Assembly (NCBI RefSeq): GCF_006517235.1
Contig: NZ_CP041188.1
Location: 3,410,001-3,474,000, forward strand
Origin: Pseudarthrobacter sp. NIBRBAC000502772
GTDB taxonomy: Bacteria; Actinomycetota; Actinomycetes; Actinomycetales; Micrococcaceae
Reading direction: 5' to 3'
DNA length: 64,000 bases
A program made the translations under genes and the position numbers. Each line of letters begins with the position of its first letter. Position 1 is the first letter of the stretch. Below, one piece after another: positions 63,330 through 64,000 of this stretch. Under the pieces are notes generated by a model. The model was not told the origin of the DNA and did not search any database. It worked only from the letters and a program-made list of their open reading frames with translations.

Positions 63330-64000
63330 ATGAGCATTGAACCGGACGCCGTTGCCGCGCCCCCGCTGAAGTCCCGCATCCACGGCTGCCTCCTGGGCGG
63401 CGCCCTGGGAGACTCGCTGGGGTACGCGGTGGCGTTCGACCCGATCGAGGCCATTCGCCAGCGCTTCGGCCCCGCGGGCCTGACGGACCTGGCAGCGCTC
63501 GACGGCGGCAGCCACTTTTCGGACGACACGCAGCTGACGCTGTATACCGTGGACGGGCTGGTGGAGGTGCTCGAATGGGCCAATGACGGCGTGGGCGCCG
63601 ATGCGAACGCCTGCGTGTGGCTGGCCTACCTCCGCTGGCTGGACACCCAGGGTGAGTCTGTGCCGCCGCAGGCGCCGGCGCAGCCGCCGCGGTGGATCGA
63701 TGGGAACGAGGTGCTGAGGCACCGCCGCGCCCCGGAAGAAACGTGCATCAGCGGACTGGCCACGGGTGAAATGGGAACCGTCTACCGGCCCGTGAACTCG
63801 GACTCGAAGGATCGCGGAACAGTGATGAGGTCGGCCCCGTTCGGCCTGATTCCCTTCATAGCGTCCGACGCCGTCTATAAGTTGAGTGCCGACGCCGCCT
63901 CCCTGACGCACGGCCATCCGTCCGCACGGCAAAGTGCCGGCAGTTTCAGCCTGCTGATCCACCGCCTGGTGGCCGGTGATACCCTGGCGGACGCGGCGGC
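63330..64000 (+). CDS. ADP-ribosylglycohydrolase family protein, C-terminus beyond window
   Basis: ATG at 63330 begins MSIEPDAVAAPPLKSRIHGC, then LLGGALGDSLGYAVAFDPIE and GGSHFSDDTQLTLYTVDGLV; 223 codons lie in the window and the frame is open at the edge. The GALGDSLG and FSDDTQ motifs supply Mg-binding Asp/Thr residues of ADP-ribosyl hydrolases (DraG/ARH type), which remove ADP-ribose from Arg or free glycohydrolase substrates. AAPEETCISGL-like and ASLTHGHPSARQSAGSFSLL segments also match. An insert of Pro/Gln (VPPQAPAQPPRW) lies at about 111-122. Confidence 0.88.
   Translation, partial: MSIEPDAVAAPPLKSRIHGCLLGGALGDSLGYAVAFDPIEAIRQRFGPAGLTDLAALDGGSHFSDDTQLTLYTVDGLVEVLEWANDGVGADANACVWLAYLRWLDTQGESVPPQAPAQPPRWIDGNEVLRHRRAPEETCISGLATGEMGTVYRPVNSDSKDRGTVMRSAPFGLIPFIASDAVYKLSADAASLTHGHPSARQSAGSFSLLIHRLVAGDTLADAA

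Overview
The window is chromosomal DNA of a high-GC actinobacterium. Gene content, codon use and protein sequences look like Arthrobacter or Pseudarthrobacter (Micrococcales): a NrtR-headed nadABC cluster, sunset-domain and DUF1684 proteins, GTG starts, and a GluRS encoded near tRNA-Glu and tRNA-Gln. That placement is my recognition from the sequence, not a database result. Coding density is high and no non-coding stretch exceeds 300 bases.

Layout. 1-7 kb: a truncated dynamin/YfjP-like GTPase, tRNA-Glu and tRNA-Gln, a membrane protein made of LxxG-type heptads, a HAD phosphatase coupled to gltX, an FAH-fold hydrolase and an MBL-fold hydrolase. 7-25 kb is dominated by branched-chain amino acid and serine synthesis: ilvE, leuB, serA, ilvC, ilvN, ilvB and ilvD, all on the minus strand. 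ilvB has a leader peptide and a terminator, a classic attenuator. Embedded in this stretch are a sortase with its likely surface-protein substrate, metG, and an ABC ATPase/FtsX pair. 25-33 kb: a sunset-domain membrane protein overlapping a PQQ-dependent sugar dehydrogenase lipoprotein, tRNA-Lys, a probably acquired GH16-like/metallophosphatase fusion with a tiny upstream ORF, MarR, peroxiredoxin, tRNA-Leu, a fasciclin lipoprotein and a peptide-type substrate-binding lipoprotein. 33-43 kb: a frameshifted mqo, a large RND permease, an LLM flavin oxidoreductase with its MarR regulator, a transglutaminase-like protein, a lipoprotein, DUF1684, a second FAH-fold protein and GtrA. 43-50 kb: the NAD synthesis operon nrtR-nadA-nadB-nadC-cysteine desulfurase. 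50-54 kb: a broken AsnC regulator, an amino acid permease, a decayed lipoyl domain, a frameshifted alpha/beta hydrolase and a phosphoribosyltransferase. 54-64 kb: two MFS transporters around an IclR regulator, sbcC-sbcD, an aquaporin with an acidic tail, and the start of an ADP-ribosylglycohydrolase.

How the genes work together. Acetolactate synthase (IlvBN), IlvC, IlvD, IlvE and LeuB cover most of the Val/Leu/Ile route. NadA and NadB make quinolinate, NadC converts it to NaMN, and the cysteine desulfurase probably supplies sulfur for the NadA Fe-S cluster, under NrtR control. GltX probably charges both nearby tRNAs.

Odd points. (1) A sortase that seems to lack its catalytic Arg sits beside a protein whose C-terminus has no LPXTG. 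(2) There are three long intergenic palindromes, two of them with related arms. (3) Frame-disrupting base losses occur in mqo, nrtR, asnC and an alpha/beta hydrolase; all are losses in G/C runs, so assembly error must be excluded before calling them pseudogenes. (4) The GH16-like domain lacks the usual catalytic-motif Asp.
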